Source: Streptomyces liliiviolaceus (GTDB taxonomy: Bacteria > Actinomycetota > Actinomycetes > Streptomycetales > Streptomycetaceae). From it: 64,000 bases of DNA. Below the pieces are notes generated by a model that saw only the letters and a list, made by a program, of their open reading frames with translations, made no database searches and was not told where the DNA came from. The translations under genes were made by a program, and so were the position numbers. Where the stretch lies: positions 1,798,001 to 1,862,000 of the forward strand of contig NZ_JAGPYQ010000001.1 in NCBI RefSeq assembly GCF_018070025.1. The letters are read 5' to 3'. Below, one piece after another: positions 1-8,508 of the stretch (position 1 is its first letter; every line of letters starts with the position of its first letter).

Positions 1-1515
1 GAGGTGGCGTGCGGAGGGGTAGTAGCGGGTCTGCTGTCCGCCTCCGGTTCCTCCGGCGATGCCGTCGGCCTTGGTGGCCAGGCCGCTGTCGACGAGGCGG
101 GCGAGGTGGCGTCGTGCCTTCTCGACGTCGGCACGTTCGGGGTCGCCTCCACCGATCAGGATGGCCGCCAGGTCGCGGGCGGTCAGCCCGCTGGGGGCGT
201 TGCGCAGCAGGACGGCGGGGTCCTTGCTGGGGTCGACCGTGGTGGTGCCGCGCACGTGGTCGTGGGTGACGTCGAGCGGGCCGATCTCCCCGGTGGGGGT
301 CTTGAGGTGGTGCAGGGTGACCGCCGGGTCGCCTGCCCGGCCGGTGATGAAGAGGACGCTGCCCGCGCCGGCGGTGATCCAGGTGGAGCCGTAGACCTGG
401 TCCAGGGCGGGGCGCTGGCCGCGTGGAGCGTCGGCGGTGGCCTTGCGCTGGTGGTGCAGCTCCAGGATCTCCACGCCGCCTCGCAGGGCGCGCATGCGGG
501 CGTTGTGGAAGGCGACCGCGAGGCTGTCGTCGACCATCGTGCTCACCGCGTCCTTGAGGCTGTCGATCACGATAGTGTCGGCGCGATGGGCGGCGGCGAG
601 GTCGGCGAGGAGGTCGGGCTCCTTGTCGAGGGTGGCGGGCAGCGGGCCCTCCCAGACCACGAGACGCTCGCGCAGGATCTTCTCGTCGGTGGGGAAGACG
701 CGGCGGTCCATCGCCCGGGCGATCTGCCGGGGCCGGTCCATGGCCAGGTAGAGCACCCGCCTGCTGGGGGCGACCGGCATCTCCAGGACCGTCTCCTGCA
801 GACCGAGGCGGGCGAAGACCACCTGGTGGGCCAGGGTGGTCTTGCCGACACCCGGAGCGCCGACGATCATCAGGCTCTCGCCCGGCGCCCAGACGGTCTT
901 CTCACGGGTGCCCCACAAGGGCTCGGCGTCCGCGCCGGTCTCCTTGACGAAGGACCACCCGTCCCTGGCGAAGCGGTTCAGGCGCCCCTGTCCCGAGGCG
1001 AGTGCCTGCTCGCGCTCGGCCCGCATCTCCGCTTCGACCTCGCTGCGTATCGCCTCGGGGTCGGCGCCCGGCTCCTGGGCGCGCTGGGCGGTGCGTATCG
1101 CGGAGGCGAGCAGGCGGCGGAGGTTGGCCTTCTCGCGGATGATCTCCGCGTGGTACTCCGCGCTGCCGGTGCCGTAGTGCACGTCGGCGAGCTGGTGAAG
1201 GTAGGGACGGCCGCCGACGCGCTCCAGGTCCCCCTGCTGCTGGAGCACCTCGGTGAGGACGATCGGGTCGGTCGGCTTGTCCTCGCGGTGCTGGGCAAGC
1301 AGCGCACGCCAGATGGTCTCGTGGGCCGGCCGGTAAAAGACGCCCTCGCCCAGAACCGGCCGGACCGCGTCGATGATGTCGGCGTTGTGCATGCAGGCGC
1401 CGAGGACCGCGCGCTCGGCGTCCACGTTGTACGGAGGCTCCGCCGCGCCCCGCGTCGGCTCGGGTTCCCTGAAGCGGGATGGCGTATTCGGTTGGGGATC
1501 GGCCATACTGGGCAT
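1..1515 (-). CDS. DnaB-type replicative helicase / AAA ATPase of the element (3' end outside window)
   Basis: The frame is open for 505 codons and runs off the left edge, so the C-terminus is missing. Residues about 27-130 look like the DnaB N-terminal domain (VDAERAVLGACM near 31-42). A RecA-like ATPase follows, with Walker A GAPGVGKTT at about 219-227 and a Walker B-like VIDSLKD stretch. The visible end looks like a winged-helix segment. It probably unwinds DNA for replication of the integrative element rather than being the host DnaB, which lacks the winged helix. ATG 1515 is chosen because AGGAG lies 5 nt upstream; ATG 1506 is also possible. It is divergent from the XRE regulator at 1803 and shares an upstream block with the excisionase gene. 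Confidence 0.8.
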   Translation of the reverse strand, partial: MPSMADPQPNTPSRFREPEPTRGAAEPPYNVDAERAVLGACMHNADIIDAVRPVLGEGVFYRPAHETIWRALLAQHREDKPTDPIVLTEVLQQQGDLERVGGRPYLHQLADVHYGTGSAEYHAEIIREKANLRRLLASAIRTAQRAQEPGADPEAIRSEVEAEMRAEREQALASGQGRLNRFARDGWSFVKETGADAEPLWGTREKTVWAPGESLMIVGAPGVGKTTLAHQVVFARLGLQETVLEMPVAPSRRVLYLAMDRPRQIARAMDRRVFPTDEKILRERLVVWEGPLPATLDKEPDLLADLAAAHRADTIVIDSLKDAVSTMVDDSLAVAFHNARMRALRGGVEILELHHQRKATADAPRGQRPALDQVYGSTWITAGAGSVLFITGRAGDPAVTLHHLKTPTGEIGPLDVTHDHVRGTTTVDPSKDPAVLLRNAPSGLTARDLAAILIGGGDPERADVEKARRHLARLVDSGLATKADGIAGGTGGGQQTRYYPSARHL

Positions 1516-1564
1516 CAGCTCCTCTGCTCGCGGGCCATATGGGACGGCAATCCCGGACTCCGCG

Positions 1565-1582
1565 GGTCGATCGCTAGGGATG
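1565..1582 (-). promoter_or_regulatory. Shared 18-bp upstream element, copy 1 (before helicase gene)
   Basis: Read toward the helicase gene the block is CATCCCTAGCGATCGACC. An identical block lies at 2377-2394 upstream of the excisionase gene. Both copies sit about 67 bp before their start codon. Similarity continues downstream as CCGG-NN-TTGCCG-NN-CCA. It is likely a common promoter or operator that ties the two genes to one regulator. Confidence 0.6.
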
Positions 1583-1605
1583 GCGGTTGAGAGGTTTGCG
1601 CTTGA

Positions 1606-1626
1606 GCCCCCGGCAATGCCGGGGGC
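1606..1626. terminator. Perfect hairpin in the divergent intergenic region
   Basis: The arms are 1606-1614 and 1618-1626 (GCCCCCGGC / GCCGGGGGC) with loop AAT. It lies between two divergent start codons, so it is not an ordinary end-of-operon terminator. It may insulate the two promoters or end a short upstream transcript. Confidence 0.5.
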
Positions 1627-1710
1627 TTCATTCATGTGACGTGCGGTCGCACGGACTCCTCGGGTTGGTGGCGTGGTAGGGACCACCAGTATGCCACATG
1701 AATTGCAAAC

Positions 1711-1750
1711 TGCAGAAGTGTTCTGCATCTCGCAGGAGGCATGCTACTGT
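1711..1750 (+). promoter_or_regulatory. Candidate promoter and operator of the XRE gene
   Basis: A perfect inverted repeat, TGCAGAA-GTG-TTCTGCA, occupies 1711-1727. A possible -35 TTCTGC (1721-1726) overlaps its right arm, and TACTGT (1745-1750) lies 18 bp further on as a -10. A repressor bound here would block polymerase, which suggests autoregulation by the XRE protein. The operator symmetry is plain; the promoter hexamers are weak matches. Confidence 0.45.
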
Positions 1751-1802
1751 TATGAGGTCACTGCGATCGGCAGGAGACTGCTACGAACGGAAGGGGGAGG
1801 GC

Positions 1803-2318
1803 ATGTCCGATGAAGGCCCCCAGCAGGGCGTGTTGCTCAGCGGCGAGGCGAACGTCGCGGTGCGCATCAAGCTGGAGCGCGAGGCGCGCGGCTGGAGCAC
1901 CAACGCCCTGTCCGACCGCCTGAACGAGGCTGGCTTCGAGATGAACCCCTCCGCGGTCTGGCGCATCGAGAACGGCAAGCGCCGTATCAACCTCGACGAG
2001 GCCATCGGCTTCGCCGAGGTCTTCGGCCTCGCCCTGCGCAACCTCGTCGGCCCCCCGCAGCTCGCCGCCCAGGCCCGCGCCATGGAACTCATCGACGCCG
2101 TCGTGGACGCGTTCCGCGAGACTCAGCGGGCCAATGCCGCCTACGCCAAGGCGAGCGATGCCCTCGACGCGTATCTCGCCGAGCACCCGGATATCCGCGA
2201 GGAGGCAGACGTGATGGTCTCCAACGCCATGGCCGAGGCGTCCACCAAGCATCTGCTGGAGACGTACGGACCGCAGCCCGGCGAGCACCGCGATGCCGAT
2301 CCCGCAGACGAGGTGTAG
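1803..2318 (+). CDS. XRE-family helix-turn-helix regulator
   Basis: The protein has 171 residues. Residues about 18-82 form an XRE/Cro-type helix-turn-helix (REARGWSTNALSDRL, then SAVWRIENGKRRI). The C-terminal half is helical and acidic and may serve for dimerisation. It is probably the repressor or master switch of the element, because it sits between the divergent helicase gene and the xis-int genes. GGGGGAGGGC just upstream supports ATG 1803. The frame is open back to 1698, but that start would lie on top of the candidate promoter and operator. The likely target is the 7-3-7 palindrome at 1711-1727 or the repeated block at 1565/2377. Confidence 0.8.
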   Translation: MSDEGPQQGVLLSGEANVAVRIKLEREARGWSTNALSDRLNEAGFEMNPSAVWRIENGKRRINLDEAIGFAEVFGLALRNLVGPPQLAAQARAMELIDAVVDAFRETQRANAAYAKASDALDAYLAEHPDIREEADVMVSNAMAEASTKHLLETYGPQPGEHRDADPADEV

Positions 2319-2376
2319 CCGCCGGCTCTTACTCCCGTCCTGGACCCGCAAACCCCCAGTTCGGGCATCTCACCCT

Positions 2377-2394
2377 CATCCCTAGCGATCGACC
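2377..2394 (+). promoter_or_regulatory. Shared 18-bp upstream element, copy 2 (before excisionase gene)
   Basis: This is identical to the block at 1565-1582 when each is read toward its own gene. It lies about 68 bp before the TTG start of the excisionase gene. The two copies form an inverted pair around the XRE gene. Confidence 0.6.
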
Positions 2395-2444
2395 GGCAGG
2401 CCGGTGTTGCCGCACCACACGTCTGCCAGAAGAGGACTCACCCC

Positions 2445-2822
2445 TTGCGTCAACCCGCAATACCCCCCGCCTCCGCAGCGACTCCGCACGCCGAGGCAGC
2501 CTTCCCGCGCCTCTACCTCCCCGAGGAAGTTGCCGCCGTCCTCGGCTGCTCCGCCTGGTGGGTGAAGGATCGTGCCCGCCGACGGCTCATCCCGTTCACC
2601 CGCGTCGGCCGCGCCTGCCGCTTCTCGGATGATCACCTCGCCGAGATCATCCGCATGCACGAAGAGCGCCCGGCTCGGAATCCGCAGCGCCCCAGCGGCA
2701 TGACTGCGTCTGCTCCGCAGCCTCCGGTTCATCGGCAGAGCGAGGGGCCTGCCCCCGCACGCAGCCTCAAGGCCCGGCCACCGCGCCGCATGCTCAGGTC
2801 CCAGTACGGCACCGCCGCTTAA
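2445..2822 (+). CDS. Excisionase-like MerR/HTH_17 DNA-binding protein
   Basis: The protein has 125 residues. Residues about 22-72 form a MerR-type winged helix-turn-helix (YLPEEVAAVLGCSAWWVKD, then a basic stretch and RACRFSDDHLAEI). This is the usual build of actinomycete excisionases that sit directly before an integrase gene. The tail (about 75-125) is Pro/Arg-rich and probably disordered. The start is a TTG at 2445 with GAGGA about 9 nt upstream. The stop is 33 bp before the integrase start, so the two genes probably share a transcript. The function as Xis is inferred from fold and position. Confidence 0.7.
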   Translation: MRQPAIPPASAATPHAEAAFPRLYLPEEVAAVLGCSAWWVKDRARRRLIPFTRVGRACRFSDDHLAEIIRMHEERPARNPQRPSGMTASAPQPPVHRQSEGPAPARSLKARPPRRMLRSQYGTAA

Positions 2823-2854
2823 CGCACCCCACACGACAGAAGGGAGGGAACTCA

Positions 2855-4372
2855 GTGGGGTACGCAGAGAAGCGCGCCAGCTACTGGCGCGGGCGGTACA
2901 AGATCGAGGATGGCAAGTACGGCACGGTCTCCGATTCCACGGGTGCCGTGGTCAAGTTCGCCACCAAGCGCGAAGCCAAGCAAGCCGCAGACGCCGAAGA
3001 GGTCAACGTCCGGCGCGGCCAGTGGCGCGACCCGGGCCTCGGCCAGGAGACCTTCGGCGAGTATGCAAGCCGCTGGTACGAAGCCCAGGACCTGGCCGCC
3101 TCGACCATGCAGAACTACAAGCGCCACATTGAGGAGCACCTGCTCCCCGACTTCGAGGACAAGGCGCTCGCCGGCATCCTGCGCACGGACGTCGCCGCCT
3201 GGGAGAAGAAGGAGAAGGCCGTGTACGCGGCCTCCAGCGTCAAGACCTGGCGCTCGACCCTCCACCTGATCTTCGAGGACGCGATCGACGAGGGTCTGAT
3301 CACCTCCAACCCGGCCGCCAGGCGGCGAGGGCGTGGCAAGCGCGCCGGCCGCTCGCGGGACCGCGGTCCGGAGAAGGTCGTCACCGACGCCCTCGGCATC
3401 CTCCTGACCGCCGAGCGAGCGGCCCTGCTCTCTGGCCGCGACGACGAGTTCGTCGCCGTGGTCCTCAAGGGCTACACCGGAAAGCGCTGGGGCGAAATCG
3501 TCGGCCTGGAAACGCAGTTCGTCCGCCCCGGCGTGTTCCGTGTCGAGTGGCAGCTGTACGAGCTGGACACCGGTGAGCTGGTGCGCTGTCCGCCGAAGGA
3601 CGACAGCTACCGCAACATCGACTCGATGGGCTGGCTGTCGTCACTGGTCTTCGACCACATCGCCCGTACGAAGCCGACGCCCTGCCCCTGCCACGGGAGG
3701 ACGTACGTCTTCCGGGGCCAGGGGGCAGCGCGTACCGGTGGGCACCAAGGCGCGAAGCTCGTCGACGTCGCGCGGCTGGCGGGCGTCTCCACGGGGACGG
3801 TCTCCAACGTCCTCAACCGACCCGACCGGGTCGCCGAGGCCACCCGAGTGCGGGTCGAGAAAGCCATCGCCGACCTCGGATTCGTACGGGGCGGCACGAT
3901 ATCGGAGCACGCGGCCCACTGGCGCAGGAACGGCCTCGCCACCTGGCTGTTCACCCCGGCGGCCTCCGGCTGGTACCCGAAGAAGGCGCCGCAGGAGGCC
4001 CGCCCCGTGCCCATCCTCGGCGAACCGTGGCCCGGCGTCCCCGCACGAGGGCGCGGCGCCACCGATCGCGCCGATGCCTGCTGGCTCCCGATCGCCAAGG
4101 GCCTCACACCCCACGGCTTCCGGCACACCCATCGGACGATGATGGAGGACCTGGGCACCGAGAAGGTGCTCATGGACGAGCGCATGGGTCACCTCGACGG
4201 TTCGGTCTCCGCGCGCTACGCCCACGTCACCCCCGGCATGCGAGAACGCCTCAAGCTCGGCCTGACCCAGCAGTGGGAGGCAGCGCTCGACGCACGCCTG
4301 GCCCTGTGCCCGACGTCACCGGTGCGCATCCTCAACGACCTCCTGCGCGCACGCGCTGCCGTCCCCCGGTAG
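2855..4372 (+). CDS. Tyrosine integrase with an embedded LacI-type HTH
   Basis: This site-specific recombinase of 505 residues should integrate and excise the element. The arm-binding and SAM-like domains span about 1-165. The catalytic domain has Arg211 (GKRWGE), His420 and Arg423 (HGFRH), His446 (MGHLDG) and nucleophile Tyr455 (ARYAHVT), so the active site looks intact. Inserted at about 301-346, between the first catalytic Arg and the HxxR box, is a clear LacI-family helix-turn-helix (VDVARLAGVSTGTVSNVLNR, then the VRVEKAIADLGF hinge-like helix). The reading frame is unbroken through it. The start is GTG 2855 with GGAGGG upstream. A perfect terminator follows the stop. The recombinase call is firm; the role of the insert is unknown. 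Confidence 0.9.
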   Translation: MGYAEKRASYWRGRYKIEDGKYGTVSDSTGAVVKFATKREAKQAADAEEVNVRRGQWRDPGLGQETFGEYASRWYEAQDLAASTMQNYKRHIEEHLLPDFEDKALAGILRTDVAAWEKKEKAVYAASSVKTWRSTLHLIFEDAIDEGLITSNPAARRRGRGKRAGRSRDRGPEKVVTDALGILLTAERAALLSGRDDEFVAVVLKGYTGKRWGEIVGLETQFVRPGVFRVEWQLYELDTGELVRCPPKDDSYRNIDSMGWLSSLVFDHIARTKPTPCPCHGRTYVFRGQGAARTGGHQGAKLVDVARLAGVSTGTVSNVLNRPDRVAEATRVRVEKAIADLGFVRGGTISEHAAHWRRNGLATWLFTPAASGWYPKKAPQEARPVPILGEPWPGVPARGRGATDRADACWLPIAKGLTPHGFRHTHRTMMEDLGTEKVLMDERMGHLDGSVSARYAHVTPGMRERLKLGLTQQWEAALDARLALCPTSPVRILNDLLRARAAVPR

Positions 4373-4380
4373 CCCCACCC

Positions 4381-4409
4381 GGTGCCCCACAACACTGTTG
4401 TGGGGCACC
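4381..4409 (+). terminator. Integrase terminator
   Basis: GGTGCCCCACAACA is followed one base later by its exact reverse complement, then by CGCTGGTTTTCTC. It starts 8 bp after the integrase stop. Confidence 0.85.
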
Positions 4410-4500
4410 GCTGGTTTTCTCGTACGAGGGCGGCGCCGACTGGTGCGCCGGCGCCAGCTGCCGCCCAGCCAGCACCGGAGCCTCCGCGGCGGACGGCCTG

Positions 4501-7500
4501 TTAGTTCTCAGTACTGCGCTGATCTGCCCCTAGCATTCGGATGTGGCGCCACACATGCTCGTAGCTGCGGTGCACCGCGCGCATCCAGGAAGGAACAGAG
4601 TGCCAGTCGGCGGCCACCTCGCGCTCGCCCCAGGCTACTTGCATGATCTGGTGATCACCGGCGAAGTCCTCGACGAGATCGCGGCGCAGGAAGAGTAGAT
4701 GGCCGCGCCAGGGCTTGTCCGCGCGGAAGACTGCCGAGGCTCGTCGGCCATCCAGGCCCACGAGGTCCACACTGCCAGGCAGTTGGCGCAGGCCGAACCT
4801 GGTAGCGAACTCGAACGATGGCACGTCGTAGCCTCCGCCGAGCCCGATCTCCGAAGTGCTGTCGGGGGAGAAGTCCACGGCGACCTGGCCGAACCCGATG
4901 CCGTCGTCCTGCCAGTCGCCACGCAGCGCCCGGTGCGGGAAGGCGCCCTGGGCATCGTCGTCGAACGTCAGCTCGAACCGGGGGCTCCAAGGCATCTCAG
5001 CGGCCAGCACGTCGCGGACCATCGGCAGCGGAGGGAAGAAATGGTTTCCCGGATATTGGCGCTCCCTGGCCAGCTGCCGAGCGGGTTCCACGTCCTCCGG
5101 TTTCAGCAGAAGGGTGCGGAAGAACCCGAACACCGTCCGCCCGTCGTGGCGGTGGTCCAGATATCCCTCGACCAGAAGCCAGCCGCCGTCCACTCCGTGG
5201 ATCTCCTCGGGTGACCACAGATGGTCTGGGACAGCCACCGTCCCCGAGGGGAGCCAGGTCTGGTCGTCGGTGGACTCCATGGGCGCCCACAGCGGAAGGG
5301 ACATGGGGGCTACCGGGGGCCTGTCGGGGAAGGTTGGGTCGATGTCGGGCATCAAGCGTTCTGCGTCCCCGAGTGGCGCTGGTGTGCGGCCATCGTCCAC
5401 GAGGCGGCCGACCATTTCGTGGTAGGCGATCCAGCCGTACTTCTTGCCGTACCGCTCTACCCTCCTTTTGGTGCCGTAAGGCCGCTCGGCGTCCGCGGCA
5501 ATGGACTGGTCGACCGTGCCGAATTCCTTCTCGCGCCAGCCCAGTTCCCAGACCCGAGCCATTACCTCGGCGCGGGCCCTGCGGTAGTCGGGGTGGTCAA
5601 AGTCGTAGTTGTCCCTGCCGTTGATGGCGGCCCCGATGATGTAATTCTCGAAGTCGAAGCCGAATGTGCGGTCGCACTCATCGGCGTTGGGGTCGTCGTC
5701 CTCCATCACCTCAGCGGGTGCCAGGGCGGCGAACCTCGGCGCGAAGGCATCGACCCCGTCCGGGACGGCGGCGGGGTGCAGAGCGCCAGCGAATTCACAG
5801 GTGGCCCGTACGTAGCCGCGCAGTTGCTCGTGCGAGGTGGGTGTGTTCCCGCCCTCCAGGAAGCGGTCGCGCAGCTGCATCAGCCAATCCCGCAGCGCGC
5901 GTTCGAGCGGGCCGCCGGGATCGGGCATCTGGTGGGTGCCAGCGGCCCCGAACGCTGCGGCGACGATGCGTTCGACGACGTAGGGGTCGTCAACGTCGAG
6001 CATCTGGGCGGCGAGGTCGAACAGGCGCTTGGGTTCTGGCCGGCCGTATCGCTGGAGGGCTTTCGTCGCCAGGTCCCGCATGCTCGTATCCGTGGAAGTC
6101 AGCAGCCAGGCGATGGCCAGCGCGTTCAGGTCGTCGCTCTCGGCGCGATTGCTGCTTCCGGACCACCTGTCGATCGCTCGTTCCAGGTCCGCCGTCAGTC
6201 GGCCTGGAGCCTGGCCTCGAGCCCATTCGGTCCAGCGCAGGTCACGTTCGGGAAGGGGCAGCTGGCGCAGGACGCGGTCGAGGAATACGGCATTCAGGCG
6301 GTGCGGGGCGGATCTGCGGATCTCCCACAGACGGCCGAACGCTGGTCGGCCTTTCCTCTTGCTGGGACGCGCGGCAACGAGCGCGGTTGCGAGCGCATCG
6401 ACGGTCTCATTGTCGAGGAAGTCCGACTCGGTGGTGAGTTCCTGGGCGAGCACCAACGAACGGTGCTCATCCGGGGCGACGCGCCACAGGTGGTGCCGGG
6501 TGAAGCGGCGTGGAAGCAATGAGATGAGACCGATGAGGATGTCCTCGCCGAGGGGGTGCGCTTGGTCGCCCACGAGGGACTGCCAGAGAGCCCCGTCCGC
6601 GAGCTGTTCGTTGACGTCTGCGGGTGGAATGCGCACCAGAATCGCGTCGGCGATCAAGTATCCAGCGAGGCGGTCAAAAACGAAGCCGCACTCAGTGTCC
6701 TCGGAACCCCTGATCTCCTCGCGGAAGATCACTCCCTCCTCTACGAGGCGCCGGAACAGGCTTTCGTCCCAGTTCGGCTGGCCAGCGTCGAGGATTCCTC
6801 GCGCTTCGTCGAACGGAAGCCGACGGACGTTGTGCGTCCACATGTGTCTCGCCAGGACCGTGAGGCGGCGCTGGATCTGGTCGGCCGGGACCGGGATGCG
6901 GGCCGGATCCTGGGCCAGCCGCTGTACCACGCCCTCGCGGTACAACTCGAAGACGCCGATGAGGGACTGAGGCAGCGCCTCTACGCCCACCGGCACTCGG
7001 CGTTCGTGGTTTGCGGCCTCGCAGTACATGCGGACGAAGAGCGGGTTGTGGAACTCTCCCATCGGTAGCCAGGCGTCGGCCGGGTTGATCAGGTAATGAC
7101 GGAAGTAGACGCGGAGGATGTCGTCGACTTCCGCGCGCTGCCATTCCAGTTCCAGGGGCACCGTGTCCTTCGGGAGGGCCTGGTCGGCGAGCGCTTCGCG
7201 GAGGGTGACGATCAGCGCCACGTGAGGGTAGGCGCCCAGGGTCGGTGCCAATCCGGCGAGCAGTGTTCTCCATTCCGAGGGTCGTTCGGCCTCGTTCAGG
7301 CCGTCGATGATCAACGGAATCCGGCAGCCGGCGCGGTTACCGGCTGAGTTGAGAGCTTCCAGCAGGTCCTCGAAGTAGTCGACCTTAAGTCCGGGGATCT
7401 TTCGCGCGAGGTCGTCGAGGGTCCCGCCGGCTCGCAGGTTCCCGCCCTGGATGAAGACTCCTGCCGTGGGCTGGTCGTTCGGTGAGGTCATCTGCGCGGC

Positions 7501-8508
7501 AAGGTGCGTCTTGCCCTGTCCTGCGGCGGCGATGACGGCGAGCAGGGGGGCTTCGGTGTCCGCCCGCGTGTCGTGCAGCCACTGGACGACGTCGCGGATC
7601 TCCGCGCCGAGACCGGTGACCAGCAGTGCCTCGGGCAGGCGACGCTGCCTCAGTTTGAGCACCAGGCGTCGCAGCGTTCGGGGAGAGGTTGCGGGCGGCC
7701 GCTGTTCGGCAAGGCGCTCACGGACTTCCCAGGGCCGGAGGCTCCTTCCGGCGTCAAGGACCTCCCGCAGGTCGTCGACGAACCGGTCCAGGTCGTCGGC
7801 AATCTCTACGGTGTCTTGGTGGAAGGTGTTGTCGAGGCTGGCGATGGCTGTGCGCAGTGCGTGGATCCGGGCTGCGATGTCGTCGGTGCGCTGTTGCAGC
7901 CACTCGAACGACGCCGGGCGCAGCAAGGCCCGGTCGATGCGATGCTCCACGTGGTGGGAGGTGTGGAGCCGTGGCGTCCACCGTGCCTCGACGGGTGCAA
8001 CAGATCGCTTGTGGGCTTGTGCCAGTACGTCTGCGGTGAGGGCGAGTTCACCGAAGAAGGTGGAGCGGAGCTCGTCGTGTCCCGCGAGCTGGTCGTCGTA
8101 GTTCTCGGTGGACCAGAGTTTGACGCTGACCCCCTGCTGACCGAGTCCGTTGATCCATTCCTCGTCCCCCTTGGCGGGCCGCTCTGGAAGACACAGCACA
8201 AAGTCAGTCAGCCCTACGACGTGCTCGATCGCCTTGGAGAGTGACTCCTTGATCTGCTTGCGCTGGTTTGCGCTGAGCTCGTTCTTGCTGTTGAGGATGA
8301 ACCACTTGCACGACCAACCCCAGACGCGGCCGGGGTCGCCGAGAGCACCGGCGTGGTCGACGTGCAGGTAGAACTCGACGCCGGGCTGGTTGCGGCGCTC
8401 CCGCATCGTGCCCAGCGCGCCGTAGCGGCGGGAGACGATTGCCCGTGTGAGCGCTTCGAAGTTCCGGTCGGCGGCGCCGGGCAGACGTTCCAGATCAGTC
8501 AGATCCAC
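4501..8508 (-). CDS. STAND-type NTPase with nuclease-like N-terminus (Avs-like, putative defence protein)
   Basis: The protein has 1335 residues. Residues about 30-155 resemble a PD-(D/E)XK/Mrr-type nuclease domain (GVEFYL, then WGWSCKWF, with Ser where related proteins as I recall have Gln in QxK). A P-loop NTPase follows, with Walker A AAGQGKTH at about 328-335, Walker B PLIIDGLNEA at about 398-407 and a sensor-like VTLRE at about 434-438. The remaining 850 residues are mostly helical and look like a sensor solenoid. This nuclease-STAND-solenoid order is that of bacterial antiviral STAND (Avs) proteins, in which phage-protein binding triggers the effector. GTG 8508 is preferred because of GGAG upstream; the frame opens back to ATG 8553. 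It overlaps the end of the small gene before it, so the two are probably coupled. GC content is lower than in the core genes. Confidence 0.7.
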   Translation of the reverse strand: MDLTDLERLPGAADRNFEALTRAIVSRRYGALGTMRERRNQPGVEFYLHVDHAGALGDPGRVWGWSCKWFILNSKNELSANQRKQIKESLSKAIEHVVGLTDFVLCLPERPAKGDEEWINGLGQQGVSVKLWSTENYDDQLAGHDELRSTFFGELALTADVLAQAHKRSVAPVEARWTPRLHTSHHVEHRIDRALLRPASFEWLQQRTDDIAARIHALRTAIASLDNTFHQDTVEIADDLDRFVDDLREVLDAGRSLRPWEVRERLAEQRPPATSPRTLRRLVLKLRQRRLPEALLVTGLGAEIRDVVQWLHDTRADTEAPLLAVIAAAGQGKTHLAAQMTSPNDQPTAGVFIQGGNLRAGGTLDDLARKIPGLKVDYFEDLLEALNSAGNRAGCRIPLIIDGLNEAERPSEWRTLLAGLAPTLGAYPHVALIVTLREALADQALPKDTVPLELEWQRAEVDDILRVYFRHYLINPADAWLPMGEFHNPLFVRMYCEAANHERRVPVGVEALPQSLIGVFELYREGVVQRLAQDPARIPVPADQIQRRLTVLARHMWTHNVRRLPFDEARGILDAGQPNWDESLFRRLVEEGVIFREEIRGSEDTECGFVFDRLAGYLIADAILVRIPPADVNEQLADGALWQSLVGDQAHPLGEDILIGLISLLPRRFTRHHLWRVAPDEHRSLVLAQELTTESDFLDNETVDALATALVAARPSKRKGRPAFGRLWEIRRSAPHRLNAVFLDRVLRQLPLPERDLRWTEWARGQAPGRLTADLERAIDRWSGSSNRAESDDLNALAIAWLLTSTDTSMRDLATKALQRYGRPEPKRLFDLAAQMLDVDDPYVVERIVAAAFGAAGTHQMPDPGGPLERALRDWLMQLRDRFLEGGNTPTSHEQLRGYVRATCEFAGALHPAAVPDGVDAFAPRFAALAPAEVMEDDDPNADECDRTFGFDFENYIIGAAINGRDNYDFDHPDYRRARAEVMARVWELGWREKEFGTVDQSIAADAERPYGTKRRVERYGKKYGWIAYHEMVGRLVDDGRTPAPLGDAERLMPDIDPTFPDRPPVAPMSLPLWAPMESTDDQTWLPSGTVAVPDHLWSPEEIHGVDGGWLLVEGYLDHRHDGRTVFGFFRTLLLKPEDVEPARQLARERQYPGNHFFPPLPMVRDVLAAEMPWSPRFELTFDDDAQGAFPHRALRGDWQDDGIGFGQVAVDFSPDSTSEIGLGGGYDVPSFEFATRFGLRQLPGSVDLVGLDGRRASAVFRADKPWRGHLLFLRRDLVEDFAGDHQIMQVAWGEREVAADWHSVPSWMRAVHRSYEHVWRHIRMLGADQRSTEN

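Larger units (their letters stand above)
1..4409. mobile_element. End of an integrative (AICE/prophage-like) element
   Basis: This is the visible end of an integrative element whose left part lies outside the window. In order it has a DnaB-type replication helicase (minus), a divergent XRE regulator, a MerR-like excisionase, a tyrosine integrase and the integrase terminator. This rep/repressor/xis/int layout is that of actinomycete integrative elements and temperate phages. No transfer (FtsK/Tra) or phage structural gene is visible, so the type cannot be decided. I found no att direct repeat. The nearest tRNA, tRNA-Pro at 11882-11955, is 7.5 kb away with cargo genes between, so the element may extend to it or be a separate insertion. 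Confidence 0.6.

Noticed and set aside
4..1590. Long plus-strand open frame opposite the helicase gene
   Set aside because: It is the antisense shadow of the DnaB-type gene; the minus-strand frame has the domains and ribosome binding site.
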